A stretch of 64,000 nucleotides of DNA from Thermoplasmata archaeon (GCA_022750115.1 JAKIWI010000003.1:98927-162926); one strand, 5' to 3'. Shown: positions 1-8,822, counted from the first letter of the stretch. The notes: generated by a model not told the origin, from the sequence alone. Made by a program: numbers and translations.

Positions 1-801
1 GGCTCGTGGTGGATCTACCTCAACTCGTCGGTTGCTCCGTTCAACAACCTCTCCGTCCGGGAGGCGATCAGCCACGCGATCAACTACGAGCAGATCATCC
101 AGAACGCGTTCGGGGGCTACGCGAGCCAATGGGTCGGCCCCGTCCCGCCGTCCTACCCGTACGACAACAACCACACGGCGAACGAGCCGTACTACGCGTT
201 CAACCCCACGCTCGCGCAGCAGGAGATCCAGAACTCGCCGTGCGCGAACTCGGCCTGCGTCGGCAACTCGATCAATTACATGTATCTCAACACGGGCGCC
301 GACTGGGCGGAGACGGCCCAGTTCCTCCAGCAGGACCTGAAGGCGATCGGCATCACGATCAACCCGGTCGGAGTGAGCCTCGCCTCCATCCTCCAAGAGC
401 AGGGGGTCGACACGAACGGCCAGTGCGTCACGAACACGACGGCGAACGGCGGGCCGTTCTACATGGGCCAGGAGTTCTACACGTCCGACTACATCTCGCC
501 CGACGACTGGACGCAGAACGACGCGCTCCACGCGGGGAGCGCGAACAAGTGCATGTCCGGTTACAACAACGCGACGGTCAACAACGACACGTACCTCGCG
601 GCGGCAGAATCGAACCCGGCCACGCTCACGGCCTACTACACCAACATGACGACCCTGATGTACAACAACTACACCGACATCTGGCTCGTCGTGCCGACGG
701 CGTTCGCCGTCTACTCGACGAACCTGCAGGGGTTCGTCCAGAACCCGATGGCGAGCGGCGAGCCGTTCGCGATCGGCTTCAATACCCAGTGGCTCAAGTA
801 G
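1..801 (+). CDS. ABC transporter peptide-binding protein, family 5 (5' end cut by window)
   Basis: This is the C-terminal 266 residues of an extracellular solute-binding protein that presents peptides (or nickel/sugar-like ligands, in other family members) to an ABC importer. The open frame runs from base 1, so the start and lipoprotein or signal region lie outside the window. The opening residues contain the SBP_bac_5-type stretch SVREAISHAINYEQI. The rest is rich in Asn, Tyr and Thr, as is usual for exported archaeal binding proteins. Its stop overlaps by 8 nt the stop of the oppF-like ATPase gene on the other strand, so the two transcripts converge. Partnership with the dppBCD-oppF operon that follows is inferred from position. 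The exact ligand cannot be told. Confidence 0.85.
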   Translation, partial: GSWWIYLNSSVAPFNNLSVREAISHAINYEQIIQNAFGGYASQWVGPVPPSYPYDNNHTANEPYYAFNPTLAQQEIQNSPCANSACVGNSINYMYLNTGADWAETAQFLQQDLKAIGITINPVGVSLASILQEQGVDTNGQCVTNTTANGGPFYMGQEFYTSDYISPDDWTQNDALHAGSANKCMSGYNNATVNNDTYLAAAESNPATLTAYYTNMTTLMYNNYTDIWLVVPTAFAVYSTNLQGFVQNPMASGEPFAIGFNTQWLK

Positions 802-1861
802 CGGCGCCGGCCGGCGCCGCGACGGCCGGGGCCACCTCGAGGAGCGACTCGGGCGGGATGTCCCCGACCTCCTCGGCGCGGTGGCAGGCGACGAGCCGGT
901 TCGGGATGCCGGGGACGGCGCGGAACTCAGGGTCCTCGACCCGGCAGCGCTCGATGACGAACGGGCAGCGCGGCGCGAACCGGCAACCCGGCTTCGGGTC
1001 GACGAGGCTCGGGATGTCGCCCTCGATCCGGTAGCGCATCCGCCGGCGGTTGGGGTCGGGCACCGGCACCGCCGCCAGGAGCGCCTTCGTGTACGGGTGA
1101 ACCGGGTGCTCGAGCACCTCGTGGACCCCTCCGATCTCAACGAGTTGGCCGAGGTAGAGGACCGCGACGCGGTCGGCCACGAACCGGACCGCCGCGACGT
1201 TGTGGGTGATCAGCAGGTACGCGATCTTCCGCTCGCGCTGGAGCGCTACGAGACGGTTCAGGATCTGCGCCTGGACGGCAACATCGAGCGCGCTCGTCGG
1301 CTCGTCGAGCACGATGAGGCGCGGGTCGACCGAGAGCGCGCGCGCGACGGAGAGGCGCTGGCGCCCGCCCCCCGAGAACTCGTGGGGGTACTGGTCGAGG
1401 CAATCGGTCGGCAATCCGACGCTGGGGAGGAGCGCTTCGACCCGCTTTCGCGTGGTGGCGCGCGACAGCCCGAGTTGGGCGCGCATCGGCTCCCCGACGA
1501 TCTGCCACACCCGAAGCCGAGGGTCGAGCGAGCCGACCGGGTCCTGGAAGACGACCTGGACATTCCGTCGCCACGCGCGGAGCTTGCCCCTCGGGAGGCG
1601 AGTGACGTCGTGACCGGAGAACAGGATCCGGCCACCGGTCGGCTCATGGAGCCGGGCGACGAGCCAACCGAGCGTCGTTTTCCCGGAGCCGGATTCGCCG
1701 ATCAGGCCGAGCGTCTCCCCCTCGTTGAGCGAGAACGAGACGTGGTCCACGGCATGGACCGCGCGTCGACTGCCCCCCGTGATGACGCTGGTGAGGCTTC
1801 GCGTGAGCGGGAAGTACTTCACCACGTCCTGGACCTCGAGGAGGGCGGGCGCGTCGTTCAC
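794..1861 (-). CDS. oppF: Oligopeptide/dipeptide ABC transporter ATPase, OppF type
   Basis: Second cytoplasmic ATPase of the peptide importer, 355 residues. Walker A (GESGSGKTT) is near residues 55-63. The signature motif is the variant FSGGGRQR near 162-169 rather than LSGGQ, followed by Walker B (LIVLDEPTSALD). The C-terminal oligopeptide-transporter extension has paired cysteines (CRFAPRCPF...RC) typical of the family. The GTG start at 1859-1861 is preferred over a much longer open frame because it overlaps the dppD stop as GTGA, has GGAGGT upstream, and coincides with the beginning of homology. It is the last gene of the operon dppB-dppC-dppD-oppF. Confidence 0.93.
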   Translation of the reverse strand: MNDAPALLEVQDVVKYFPLTRSLTSVITGGSRRAVHAVDHVSFSLNEGETLGLIGESGSGKTTLGWLVARLHEPTGGRILFSGHDVTRLPRGKLRAWRRNVQVVFQDPVGSLDPRLRVWQIVGEPMRAQLGLSRATTRKRVEALLPSVGLPTDCLDQYPHEFSGGGRQRLSVARALSVDPRLIVLDEPTSALDVAVQAQILNRLVALQRERKIAYLLITHNVAAVRFVADRVAVLYLGQLVEIGGVHEVLEHPVHPYTKALLAAVPVPDPNRRRMRYRIEGDIPSLVDPKPGCRFAPRCPFVIERCRVEDPEFRAVPGIPNRLVACHRAEEVGDIPPESLLEVAPAVAAPAGAAT

Positions 1862-3012
1862 GGGAGGTTCGGGACCTCCTCGGGGAAGAAGCAGGCGCTC
1901 CGGTGCGAGGCGACGATCTCGACCTTCGACTCCGCCCCGACGATCGCGAGCGGCGGGCTCGACGCCTTGCAGGCATCGCGGGCGAGCGGGCAACGCGGGT
2001 GGAAGCGACATCCGGACGGCGGGCGCGAGAGGTTCGGCACCGTGCCGGGGATCGAACTGAGCGGACCGTCCGACTTGTAGCGGCTCGGCGCGGCGCGCAA
2101 CAGCGCCTTCGTGTACGGATGCCGGGGGTTCAGGAACACGTCGGCGACGGGACCGTACTCGACGATCCGGCCCGCGTACATCACGCCGACCTCGTCGGCG
2201 GTCTCGGCGATGACGCCGAGGTCGTGGCTGATGAACAGGATCGCCGCCTTCACCTCGTCGATCAGCTCCTTCATCAGCGTGAGGACCTGGGCCTGGATCG
2301 TCACGTCGAGCGCGCTCGTCGGTTCGTCCGCGATGAGCAGCGACGGCCGCTCGCTGAGCGCCATCGCGATCATGATCCGCTGGCGCATGCCGCCCGACAG
2401 TTCGTGCGGGTACAATCCGAGGATCGCCTCGGGGTCGTTGATCCGCACGAGCCGCAGGTAGCGCAGCACCTCCTCGCGGAACTCGGCGCGCGTCCGCAGC
2501 TTGTCCTCGACCGCCTCCGCGGCGGCGCCGCCCGGGACGATCGACTTCGTGACGGGGTTGGTGACGGGCGGCGTCGACCGCACGGAGTAGTCGAACGGCA
2601 TCGAACCGCCGCGGAACGACTTCACGTAGCCCATGTCGCGGTAGTGGCGGATCCGGATCGCCTCCGCCATCTGGTCGTAGACACGGAACGCTGGGTTGAG
2701 CGAGTTGAGCGGCTCCTGGAAGATCATCCCGATCCCGGTGCCGCGGACCATCGGGAGCTGGCGCTTGGTGAGGCGGACGAGGTCGGTCCCCCGGAACACG
2801 ACCGTACCCGATCCGATCGTGGCGGGCGGTTCCGGGAGGAGTCGCGGGATCGCCTTCCCGAGCGTGCTCTTGCCGCAGCCGGTCTCCCCGACGATCCCGA
2901 CCACGCGGCCGGGGTAGATCTGCATCGAGACGTCGGAGACCGCCTGGAAGACTCCCGCGCCGACGGTGTATGTGATCGTGAGACCCTGGACGTCCAGGAC
3001 GGGCTCGGTCAT
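1858..3012 (-). CDS. dppD: Dipeptide ABC transporter ATPase, DppD type
   Basis: First ATPase of the peptide importer, 384 residues. Walker A (GETGCGKST) lies near residues 42-50, signature LSGGMRQR and Walker B LLIADEPTSALD follow, and the C-terminal region carries the CRFHPRCP-type cysteines of the oligopeptide family. Between the Q-loop (FQEPLNSLNP) and the signature there is an unusually long insertion of about 50 residues around positions 115-170, rich in Arg, Pro and Val. The gene overlaps dppC by 4 nt (ATGA) and oppF by 4 nt (GTGA), so translation of all three is probably coupled. Confidence 0.93.
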   Translation of the reverse strand: MTEPVLDVQGLTITYTVGAGVFQAVSDVSMQIYPGRVVGIVGETGCGKSTLGKAIPRLLPEPPATIGSGTVVFRGTDLVRLTKRQLPMVRGTGIGMIFQEPLNSLNPAFRVYDQMAEAIRIRHYRDMGYVKSFRGGSMPFDYSVRSTPPVTNPVTKSIVPGGAAAEAVEDKLRTRAEFREEVLRYLRLVRINDPEAILGLYPHELSGGMRQRIMIAMALSERPSLLIADEPTSALDVTIQAQVLTLMKELIDEVKAAILFISHDLGVIAETADEVGVMYAGRIVEYGPVADVFLNPRHPYTKALLRAAPSRYKSDGPLSSIPGTVPNLSRPPSGCRFHPRCPLARDACKASSPPLAIVGAESKVEIVASHRSACFFPEEVPNLP

Positions 3013-4043
3013 GCGGCCGCGCCTCCCTCCCGGCCCATAGCGACCTCGTCGGTCGTCGCCTCGCCGCCGGAGGGTAGCGCCGAAGGGGTCTCGGCCGGCG
3101 GGTCGTGGCCGGCCGAGCTGCGGACGAACGCCCGGCGGGTCCGTGGGTCGAGGAGGTCGCGGAGCCCGTCACCGAGCAGACTGAACGCGAGGACCGTCAC
3201 GAAGATCGCGACGCCCGGGCCTAGGACCTCCCACGGGTAGACGTTGATCGCGCCCGACGACTGGTAGAAGGCGAGCATCGCCCCCCATTCGGGCTGAGGC
3301 CCCGGGTACTTGCTCGCGACGCCGATGAACCCGATCGTCGAGTAGGTGACGAGGACGGTCCCGATGTCCAGCGTGAAGTAGACGACGATCGGCTCGAGGA
3401 CGTTCCGCAGGACGTGGCGGATGAGGATCCGCCACTCCGACACGCCGGAGGCGCGCGCGGCCGTCACGTACGGCAGATGCTTCACCGCGAGCACCTCGCC
3501 GCGGACGAGGCGGACGTAGAACGGCCACCAGGTGATCGCGAGTGCGATCAGCGTCGGCCCAACGCCGATGCCGAGCGCCCGCGTGATCGCGAGCGCGAGG
3601 ATGAGGCTCGGGAACGAGAGGAAGATGTCGGTGAGACGCATGATCGACACCGAGATGGCGCCGCCGACGGTTCCGGGGGTGTCGAAGAATCCGGCGATCA
3701 GGCCGAGGCCGCCACCGATGAACAGCGCGCTTCCCGCGATCGCGACGCCGATGCCGAGGTCGAGCGGGAGCGCGAGCATCACGTTCGAGAACACATCGTA
3801 GCCGGTTCCGTCGGTCCCGAACAGGTGGTGCGCCGACGGGCCGGCGTGGATCGCTCCGGTGAACTGCTGGGCCCCGTACGGCACGAGCAGCCGCGGGTCG
3901 ACGGTCACGACGAGGGCGGTGAGGACGATCACCGCCACGAGGACGAAGCCACCGAGGGAGAGGGGGTTGGTCCGCAGGACGCGCCAGAGGACTCCCAAGG
4001 AGCCGTCGGAGAGGCGGGGACGCTTCGGGGCCGCCTCGGTCAT
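3009..4043 (-). CDS. dppC: Dipeptide ABC transporter permease, DppC type
   Basis: Inner permease subunit, 344 residues, with an N-terminal OppC-type segment (WRVLRTNPLSLGGFVLVAVIVL) and about six membrane helices. The cytoplasmic EAA-type loop that contacts the ATPases is seen at roughly residues 190-225 (VTAARASGVSEWRILIRHVLRN). The C-terminal ~45 residues (after the DLLDPRTRR motif that normally ends the family) are low-complexity and Ala/Gly/Glu-rich, an extension of unknown use. It starts 6 nt after the dppB stop and overlaps dppD by 4 nt. Confidence 0.92.
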   Translation of the reverse strand: MTEAAPKRPRLSDGSLGVLWRVLRTNPLSLGGFVLVAVIVLTALVVTVDPRLLVPYGAQQFTGAIHAGPSAHHLFGTDGTGYDVFSNVMLALPLDLGIGVAIAGSALFIGGGLGLIAGFFDTPGTVGGAISVSIMRLTDIFLSFPSLILALAITRALGIGVGPTLIALAITWWPFYVRLVRGEVLAVKHLPYVTAARASGVSEWRILIRHVLRNVLEPIVVYFTLDIGTVLVTYSTIGFIGVASKYPGPQPEWGAMLAFYQSSGAINVYPWEVLGPGVAIFVTVLAFSLLGDGLRDLLDPRTRRAFVRSSAGHDPPAETPSALPSGGEATTDEVAMGREGGAAA

Positions 4044-4049
4044 CGCGGC

Positions 4050-5075
4050 CTACCTCCAATCGACGCGCGGGTCGAGCACCCCGTAGAGGATGTCGGCGAT
4101 CAGGTTCGCCACGACGACGGCGGTCGCGAACACGATCACGACGGCGATCGCGCCGTCGAAGTTCAGCTGCGATCCACCGCCCCCGATCGAGGCGTAGGCG
4201 TACTGGCCGATCCCGGGCCAGGCGAACACCTCCTCGATGACGACCGTCCCCGACAGGAGTCCCCCCGCGGTGATGCCGAGCACGGTCGTGGTCGTGATCA
4301 GCGCGTTGCGCAGCGCGTGCTTGTAGAGGACCCAGAACTCGGTCAGGCCCTTCATCCGCGCCGAGCGAACGTAGTCGAGCGGGAGAACCTCGAGCATCGA
4401 GGCCCTCGTCATGCGCGTCGCGATCCCCATATTGATGAACGCCAGCACGGTCGCCGGCAGGACCAGGTGCGCGAACGCGTCGGCGGTGTAGGCGAGATTG
4501 CCGGCGAGGATCGCGTCGAGGACCGACATGTGGGTCCATTGCGTGAACGGCGGCGGATTCGTCGAGTACTCCCCGCCCGTCGGGAGGCCGAGCGCGGGAC
4601 CCAAGAACACCGCGGCGAGCACCGCCCCGAGGTAGGTCGGCGTCGCCCACCCGCTCAGGTAGAACACCCTCACGAGGTGGTCGGCCCAGCGGCCGCCCGA
4701 CTGCGCGGCGACGACGCCGAGCGGGATCCCGATGACCACCATCAGGAACAGCGCCGCGAGGACGAGCTCGACCGTCGCCGGGAGCGCGGTCGCGATCTTC
4801 GGGTACACCGGGTCGCCGAGAACGGAGGCGCCCCAGTTGCCGTGCAGAAGGTTGGTGAAGTACGTGAGGAACTGCTGCGCGATCGGCTGGTTGATCGTCG
4901 TCTCGCAGTGGCGAATCGTCGCGATGCCGGCGTGAGGGTACCAGGCGTTGCAGATGTCGGTGAGGTCGAGGTGGGTGAAGAAGAACGTCAGGACGATGAC
5001 GCCGAACAGGACCGGGATGAGCTGAAGGAGGCGCTTCAGGACAAAGACGATCAGGTCGCTGGGACTACGCCCCAA
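4050..5075 (-). CDS. dppB: Dipeptide ABC transporter permease, DppB type
   Basis: First gene of the importer operon, 341 residues. The N-terminus LKRLLQLIPVLFGVIVLTFF is the classic first helix of DppB/OppB, and an EAA-type loop is visible (YVRSARMKGLTEFWVLYKHALRN). The start is a TTG at 5073-5075; I see no in-frame ATG or GTG close by that keeps the first helix. A TATA-like TTCTAATATC on the minus strand at about 5146-5157 could drive the operon with a leader of some 45 nt. The periplasmic loop between helices 1 and 2 has four Cys residues (ICNAWYP, RHCETT and others). Confidence 0.92.
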   Translation of the reverse strand: MGRSPSDLIVFVLKRLLQLIPVLFGVIVLTFFFTHLDLTDICNAWYPHAGIATIRHCETTINQPIAQQFLTYFTNLLHGNWGASVLGDPVYPKIATALPATVELVLAALFLMVVIGIPLGVVAAQSGGRWADHLVRVFYLSGWATPTYLGAVLAAVFLGPALGLPTGGEYSTNPPPFTQWTHMSVLDAILAGNLAYTADAFAHLVLPATVLAFINMGIATRMTRASMLEVLPLDYVRSARMKGLTEFWVLYKHALRNALITTTTVLGITAGGLLSGTVVIEEVFAWPGIGQYAYASIGGGGSQLNFDGAIAVVIVFATAVVVANLIADILYGVLDPRVDWR

Positions 5076-5260
5076 AGCCGGCCCCGCCGTGGGGTCGGCC
5101 GGGAGCTCCCGCTATCCCCGTCGGCACCGAGTTTGGAACCTTGGACCGATATTAGAACGTGCCGAATTTGGGCGCCGACGCCCGATGGGACACCGAAGCC
5201 GCCCCGCTTCCCTGACGCCGCAGGATAAGGGGCTCAGGGACCTACTCCCGCGCGAACCCG

Positions 5261-6244
5261 ATGGACGAAGCGCGGTACTTGATTCGGCCGTTCCAGGACG
5301 ACGACTTCGAGCCGGAGGCGAGCCTCTCCCGCCTCACGATCCCGGGCTGGACCATGTCCGCGGACGAGTCACGCCGCGTGGACGCGGCGATCTCCCGGGC
5401 ACCGATCGAGCGGGTCAAGACCGTCGTCGAAGAACGCGCGACCGCGACGCCGGTCGCGTTCGGGTACATCGGGAACCCCGTCGATAGCTACGACCCGAAG
5501 ACGTTCTGGGTCGACGTCCGGGTTCACCCCGACCACCAGGGGCGAGGTGTCGCGCGCGCACTGGCCGAGGGGATCAATGCGGAAGCCGAGCGGCGCGGAG
5601 CGGTCCGGCTGTGGGCGGGCTCCGGCGCCGAAGACTCGGCCGGCATGCGCTTCTGGACGCGCCGGGGCTTCGTCGAACGACGTCGTCTCTGGGATTCGCG
5701 GCTGGAGCTGGCCAACGCCCAGCCCCCGGCGGATCACTCGAGCCGGCTCGCGGCGGAGGGGTTCACTTTCACGACGCTCGCGGAAGCGGGGCCAAAGCGC
5801 CGGGACCTGTTCGAGGAGATCTGCGAAGTGGACGTCGCCGTCCTGGGCGATGCTCCCCGGATGGGTCCGTTCACCCCGGAGGTGTTCCGGAAATTTGTCG
5901 AGGGATATCTGCAAGGCCCCGGGCTCATTCCCGAAGCGGCGTTCCTCGCGCAGCACGGGGGAAGGATCGTCGGCCTCTGCCTCTTCGAGCGGTCCGAAGG
6001 GGACCCCAAAACGCTGAACCAGATGATCACGGGGACGCTCCGGGCCTTCCGAGGCCGGGGGGTCGCCACCGAGTTGAAGCGACGCTCGCTCGCCTATGGT
6101 CGAGCGGCGGGCTACACCTACTTCCGGACCTCGAACGACTCGCAGAACGCGAAGATGTGGTCGATCAACGAGCGACTGGGATACCGTCCGGAGCGGGTCT
6201 GGATCCACGCCGAGAAGCTGCTCCCACCGGCGGGCCCCGCATGA
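5261..6244 (+). CDS. Two-domain GNAT acetyltransferase
   Basis: A 327-residue protein made of two tandem GNAT folds that use acetyl-CoA to acylate an amine. The first acetyl-CoA loop is visible as VHPDHQGRGVARAL near residue 95; the second half repeats the pattern as RAFRGRGVATELKRRSLAYGRAAGYTYFRTSNDSQNAKMWSINERLGY, where the last part (N...N..MwsiNe.LGY) is a typical C-terminal GNAT signature. The substrate is unknown. It is transcribed divergently from the transporter operon across a 185-nt spacer. Tandem GNATs of this size often act on peptides, antibiotics or small amines, but nothing here decides. Confidence 0.85.
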   Translation: MDEARYLIRPFQDDDFEPEASLSRLTIPGWTMSADESRRVDAAISRAPIERVKTVVEERATATPVAFGYIGNPVDSYDPKTFWVDVRVHPDHQGRGVARALAEGINAEAERRGAVRLWAGSGAEDSAGMRFWTRRGFVERRRLWDSRLELANAQPPADHSSRLAAEGFTFTTLAEAGPKRRDLFEEICEVDVAVLGDAPRMGPFTPEVFRKFVEGYLQGPGLIPEAAFLAQHGGRIVGLCLFERSEGDPKTLNQMITGTLRAFRGRGVATELKRRSLAYGRAAGYTYFRTSNDSQNAKMWSINERLGYRPERVWIHAEKLLPPAGPA

Positions 6245-6279
6245 CCCCCTTCGACGGTGGGCGATGCGGCCACCTCCGG

Positions 6280-6288
6280 ATTATATGT
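6280..6288 (+). promoter_or_regulatory. TATA box for the double zinc-ribbon gene
   Basis: ATTATATGT lies about 24-30 nt before the GTG start at 6312. That spacing puts the transcription start at or next to the start codon, so the message is probably leaderless. It supports choosing GTG 6312. Confidence 0.6.
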
Positions 6289-6311
6289 AGATAGATTGGC
6301 TCTCGACCCGA

Positions 6312-7007
6312 GTGAGCGGACGGACCTGCGCCGCCTGCGGGGCGTCGAACGCGCTCGACGATTCCTTCTGCTCCAAGTGCGGGGCGAGATTGGTCGCGCC
6401 CCCACCGGCAGCTCCACCGCCTACCCCGGTACCGCACGGGGCCCATCCGGCCCCCGTCCAATGGGGGACGGCGTACGCCCCGCATCCCGGCCACTTGGGC
6501 CACTGGCCCTTTGGCGGCGCGCCCAGCGGTCCACCCGAGCCAATGCGGCCGACGGAGTCGTTGGTCCTCTGCATTATTGGCGGGATCCTGATCCTCGCCG
6601 CGGCGGGGCTGGAGGTCGCCATCGGCACCGTAGTCCCCCAAAACGTTCCGTTCGGGAGCTTCGGAGGGACCCTGGTCCTCTCCGGGCTGTTTGGCATCGT
6701 CTGCGGAATACTGGTGCTGCTGTTCGGCGCCATGGTGTACACCCAGCCCCAACACCACGTCCTGTTCGGCGTCCTGATCATCGTGTTCTCCGTGCTGAGC
6801 CTCACGAGCTTCGCCGGCGGGTTCGTCGTCGGATTCATTCTCGGACTGATCGGCGGAGCGCTCGCCATCGCGCATCAGCCTCACCCGCGCCCCACGTGGA
6901 TGCCGTACCTGCCTCCCCCGCCCGTCCTGCGCGTGTGCCCGAAATGCGGACGGGTCATCGACCCGAACGTGAGGTTCTGCCCGCACTGCGGCAACCCGCT
7001 CGGCTGA
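6312..7007 (+). CDS. Membrane protein with a zinc ribbon at each end
   Basis: Function unknown. The 231-residue protein starts with a zinc ribbon (C6-x2-C9 ... C20-x2-C23), then a proline-rich linker, about four hydrophobic helices (residues ~80-190), and ends with a second zinc ribbon (C209-x2-C212 ... C223-x2-C226). Both ends would be on the same, probably cytoplasmic, face. The GTG start sits 25 nt downstream of a TATA box. Zinc-ribbon plus membrane-helix proteins are frequent in Thermoplasmata, but ribbons at both termini are less usual. Nothing in the neighbours suggests a pathway. Confidence 0.8.
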   Translation: MSGRTCAACGASNALDDSFCSKCGARLVAPPPAAPPPTPVPHGAHPAPVQWGTAYAPHPGHLGHWPFGGAPSGPPEPMRPTESLVLCIIGGILILAAAGLEVAIGTVVPQNVPFGSFGGTLVLSGLFGIVCGILVLLFGAMVYTQPQHHVLFGVLIIVFSVLSLTSFAGGFVVGFILGLIGGALAIAHQPHPRPTWMPYLPPPPVLRVCPKCGRVIDPNVRFCPHCGNPLG

Positions 7008-7055
7008 GCGACCCAACGGGCCGCCGCGCCCGGTGGCCGGACTGACCCGCGCCCG

Positions 7056-8627
7056 CTACGGGAGGTAGTCCCGCGGCAACGTCCGGATTTCGGCGAACGT
7101 CTCGTGGATCGTGTCGACGAGGACGTCCACGTCCTTCTCGGTGTGCGCCGAGGAGAAGGTGATCCGCTCGTAGTTGTCGGGGTGGGTGTAGATCCCCTTG
7201 TCCAGCAGCAGCTGGTGGTTCCGCAGGTAGAGGTTCCAGTCGATCTGGAGCGATTCGCGGTAGTTCGTGATCTTCTTGCGGCGCGTGAAGAAGAACTGGA
7301 GCATCCCGTTCACCGATTGGACGAGCACGGAGACCTTCGCGTCCTTCGCCGCCTGCTCGATCCCCTTCTCGAGCTTCGTCGTCATCCGGTCGAACCGCTC
7401 GTAGAGCCCGTCGCCGCCCCGCTCGAGGATCTTCAGGTTCGCAAGGCTTCCGGCGAGCGACAGGTTGTTCGCGAAGTAGGTGCCGCCGAACGAGATCCGC
7501 CCCGGGGCGATGAGGTCCATGAACTCGGCCTTCCCCGAGACCGCCGAGATCGTCACCCCGCCGCCGAGCGCTTTCGCCCAGCACGAGAGGTCCGGCTCGA
7601 CCTTGTAGAGCGCCTGGGCCCCGCCCGGATGGACGCGGAAACCCGTGAACACCTCGTCGAAGATCAGGAGCAGGTCGTTCTCCCGGGTGATCTCCCGCAG
7701 GCGCTTGAGGTAATCCGGGGCGGGCGGGATCACGCCGGCGTTCGCCATGATCGGCTCGAGGATCACCGCCGCGAGCCGGTCGCGGTAGCGGCGAACCATC
7801 CGCTCGAAGGCGGGGATCGAGTTGTACGGCGCGACCATGACGTAGTCGGTGACGCCCGGGGGGATCCCGGCCGAGTTCGGGAGCGGTCGGGGATACTCGT
7901 CGAGCCCCGCGACGATCGGCGGCGCCTCCGCGCTGATCAGCGCGTAGTCGTGCTGGCCGTGGTAGTGGCCCTCGAACTTCAGGATCCCGTCCTTCCCCGT
8001 GACGGCCCGGGCGATCCGGATAGCGTTCATCGTGGCGTCGGAGCCGTTCGAGCAGAACGCCACGCGTTCGGTGTTCGGGACCATCCTATGGAACGCCTTC
8101 GCGACATCAATCTCGAGCTCGGTCGGGGAGGCGAAATGGGTCCCGAGCTCGGCCTGGGCGCAGAGCGCCTTCACGATCTCCGGGTGCGCGTGGCCGTTGA
8201 TCAGGCACCCGTATCCGAGGTTGAAATCGAGGTACTCGTTGTCGTCGACGTCCCAGATCCGGCTCCCCTTGCCCTTCTTGATGAACGGCGGGCACGGGTC
8301 GTACGACGCGACCCGGATGAGGGAGCTCGTCGAGTTCGGGATGTACTTCTTTCCCTCCTCGAACAGGCGCGCGCTCTTGCGGAGCTTCGGGACGAGCCGG
8401 GCGATCGGGATGGGAAGCGGCTGGACCTCCTCCTCGTCGTCCTTCGGGGCCGCGGCCGCCTCGGCCTTGGGTGTCGGCTTGCCCGCCGGCTCCGGAGGAG
8501 CGGCGGCCGAACCTTCGGCGCTCAGATGCCCGAGCAGCTCGGGTGGGGCCCCGACGGGACTCCCTAGTTCCGGGTCCGATCCCGGGCTCCGGACCCCGGA
8601 AGGAAGGGCGAGTTTCGGCTCCGCCAT
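7056..8627 (-). CDS. Class III PLP aminotransferase, glutamate-1-semialdehyde aminomutase-like
   Basis: A 523-residue pyridoxal-phosphate enzyme of the class III family. The core from about residue 90 resembles glutamate-1-semialdehyde 2,1-aminomutase: NLGYGCLINGHAHPEIVKAL, FCSNGSDATMNAIRIAR, the cofactor Asp in LLIFDEVFTGFR, and the Schiff-base Lys in SCWAKALGGG. The first ~80 residues are an Ala/Pro/Glu-rich, probably disordered extension absent from HemL. No other haem-synthesis genes are nearby, so a different aminotransferase role (for example on an amino acid semialdehyde) is possible. It lies downstream of a saccharopine-dehydrogenase-like gene on the same strand, with its own promoter between them. 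Confidence 0.85.
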   Translation of the reverse strand: MAEPKLALPSGVRSPGSDPELGSPVGAPPELLGHLSAEGSAAAPPEPAGKPTPKAEAAAAPKDDEEEVQPLPIPIARLVPKLRKSARLFEEGKKYIPNSTSSLIRVASYDPCPPFIKKGKGSRIWDVDDNEYLDFNLGYGCLINGHAHPEIVKALCAQAELGTHFASPTELEIDVAKAFHRMVPNTERVAFCSNGSDATMNAIRIARAVTGKDGILKFEGHYHGQHDYALISAEAPPIVAGLDEYPRPLPNSAGIPPGVTDYVMVAPYNSIPAFERMVRRYRDRLAAVILEPIMANAGVIPPAPDYLKRLREITRENDLLLIFDEVFTGFRVHPGGAQALYKVEPDLSCWAKALGGGVTISAVSGKAEFMDLIAPGRISFGGTYFANNLSLAGSLANLKILERGGDGLYERFDRMTTKLEKGIEQAAKDAKVSVLVQSVNGMLQFFFTRRKKITNYRESLQIDWNLYLRNHQLLLDKGIYTHPDNYERITFSSAHTEKDVDVLVDTIHETFAEIRTLPRDYLP

Positions 8628-8666
8628 CTAAAACACATCCGAGTAGGTTTCAGGACCCGGAGGTCC

Positions 8667-8677
8667 ATATATATAGA
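8667..8677 (-). promoter_or_regulatory. TATA box for the class III aminotransferase gene
   Basis: The minus strand reads CTATATATAT at this place, 40-50 nt upstream of the ATG at 8627, inside a GC-rich surrounding. It is the strongest A+T run in the spacer and implies a leader of about 15-20 nt. Confidence 0.65.
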
Positions 8678-8740
8678 TGGCGCGGGGAGAGAACTCTTCG
8701 TAGTTCGCAGCTACCGTACACCACGCGAAACGCACACGTA

Positions 8741-8780
8741 ACCCAAAGCATGATTCGCGTGGACATTGGCTACTTTGGGT
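8741..8780. repeat. Inverted repeat in the aminotransferase/saccharopine-dehydrogenase spacer
   Basis: ACCCAAAG at 8741-8748 pairs perfectly with CTTTGGGT at 8773-8780 across a 24-nt loop. It lies about 43 nt beyond the stop of the minus-strand saccharopine-dehydrogenase-like gene, so it may help end that transcript. No T-run follows, so this is only suggestive; it could also be an RNA element or protein site. Confidence 0.35.
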
Positions 8781-8822
8781 GGCGATACTGGGGTAGAATG
8801 GAGGTAAATCACCTGTTTTGGC

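Noticed and set aside
1862-3172. Long minus-strand frame (to 3172) reading through the dppD gene in another register before OppF
   Set aside because: Its N-terminal part is Arg/Pro-rich shadow sequence of dppD and of dppC; OppF homology begins only at the GTG at 1861.
7056-8627. Assignment as haem-pathway HemL
   Set aside because: Motifs fit the wider class III family, but the long disordered N-terminus and lack of haem genes nearby make the name unsafe.
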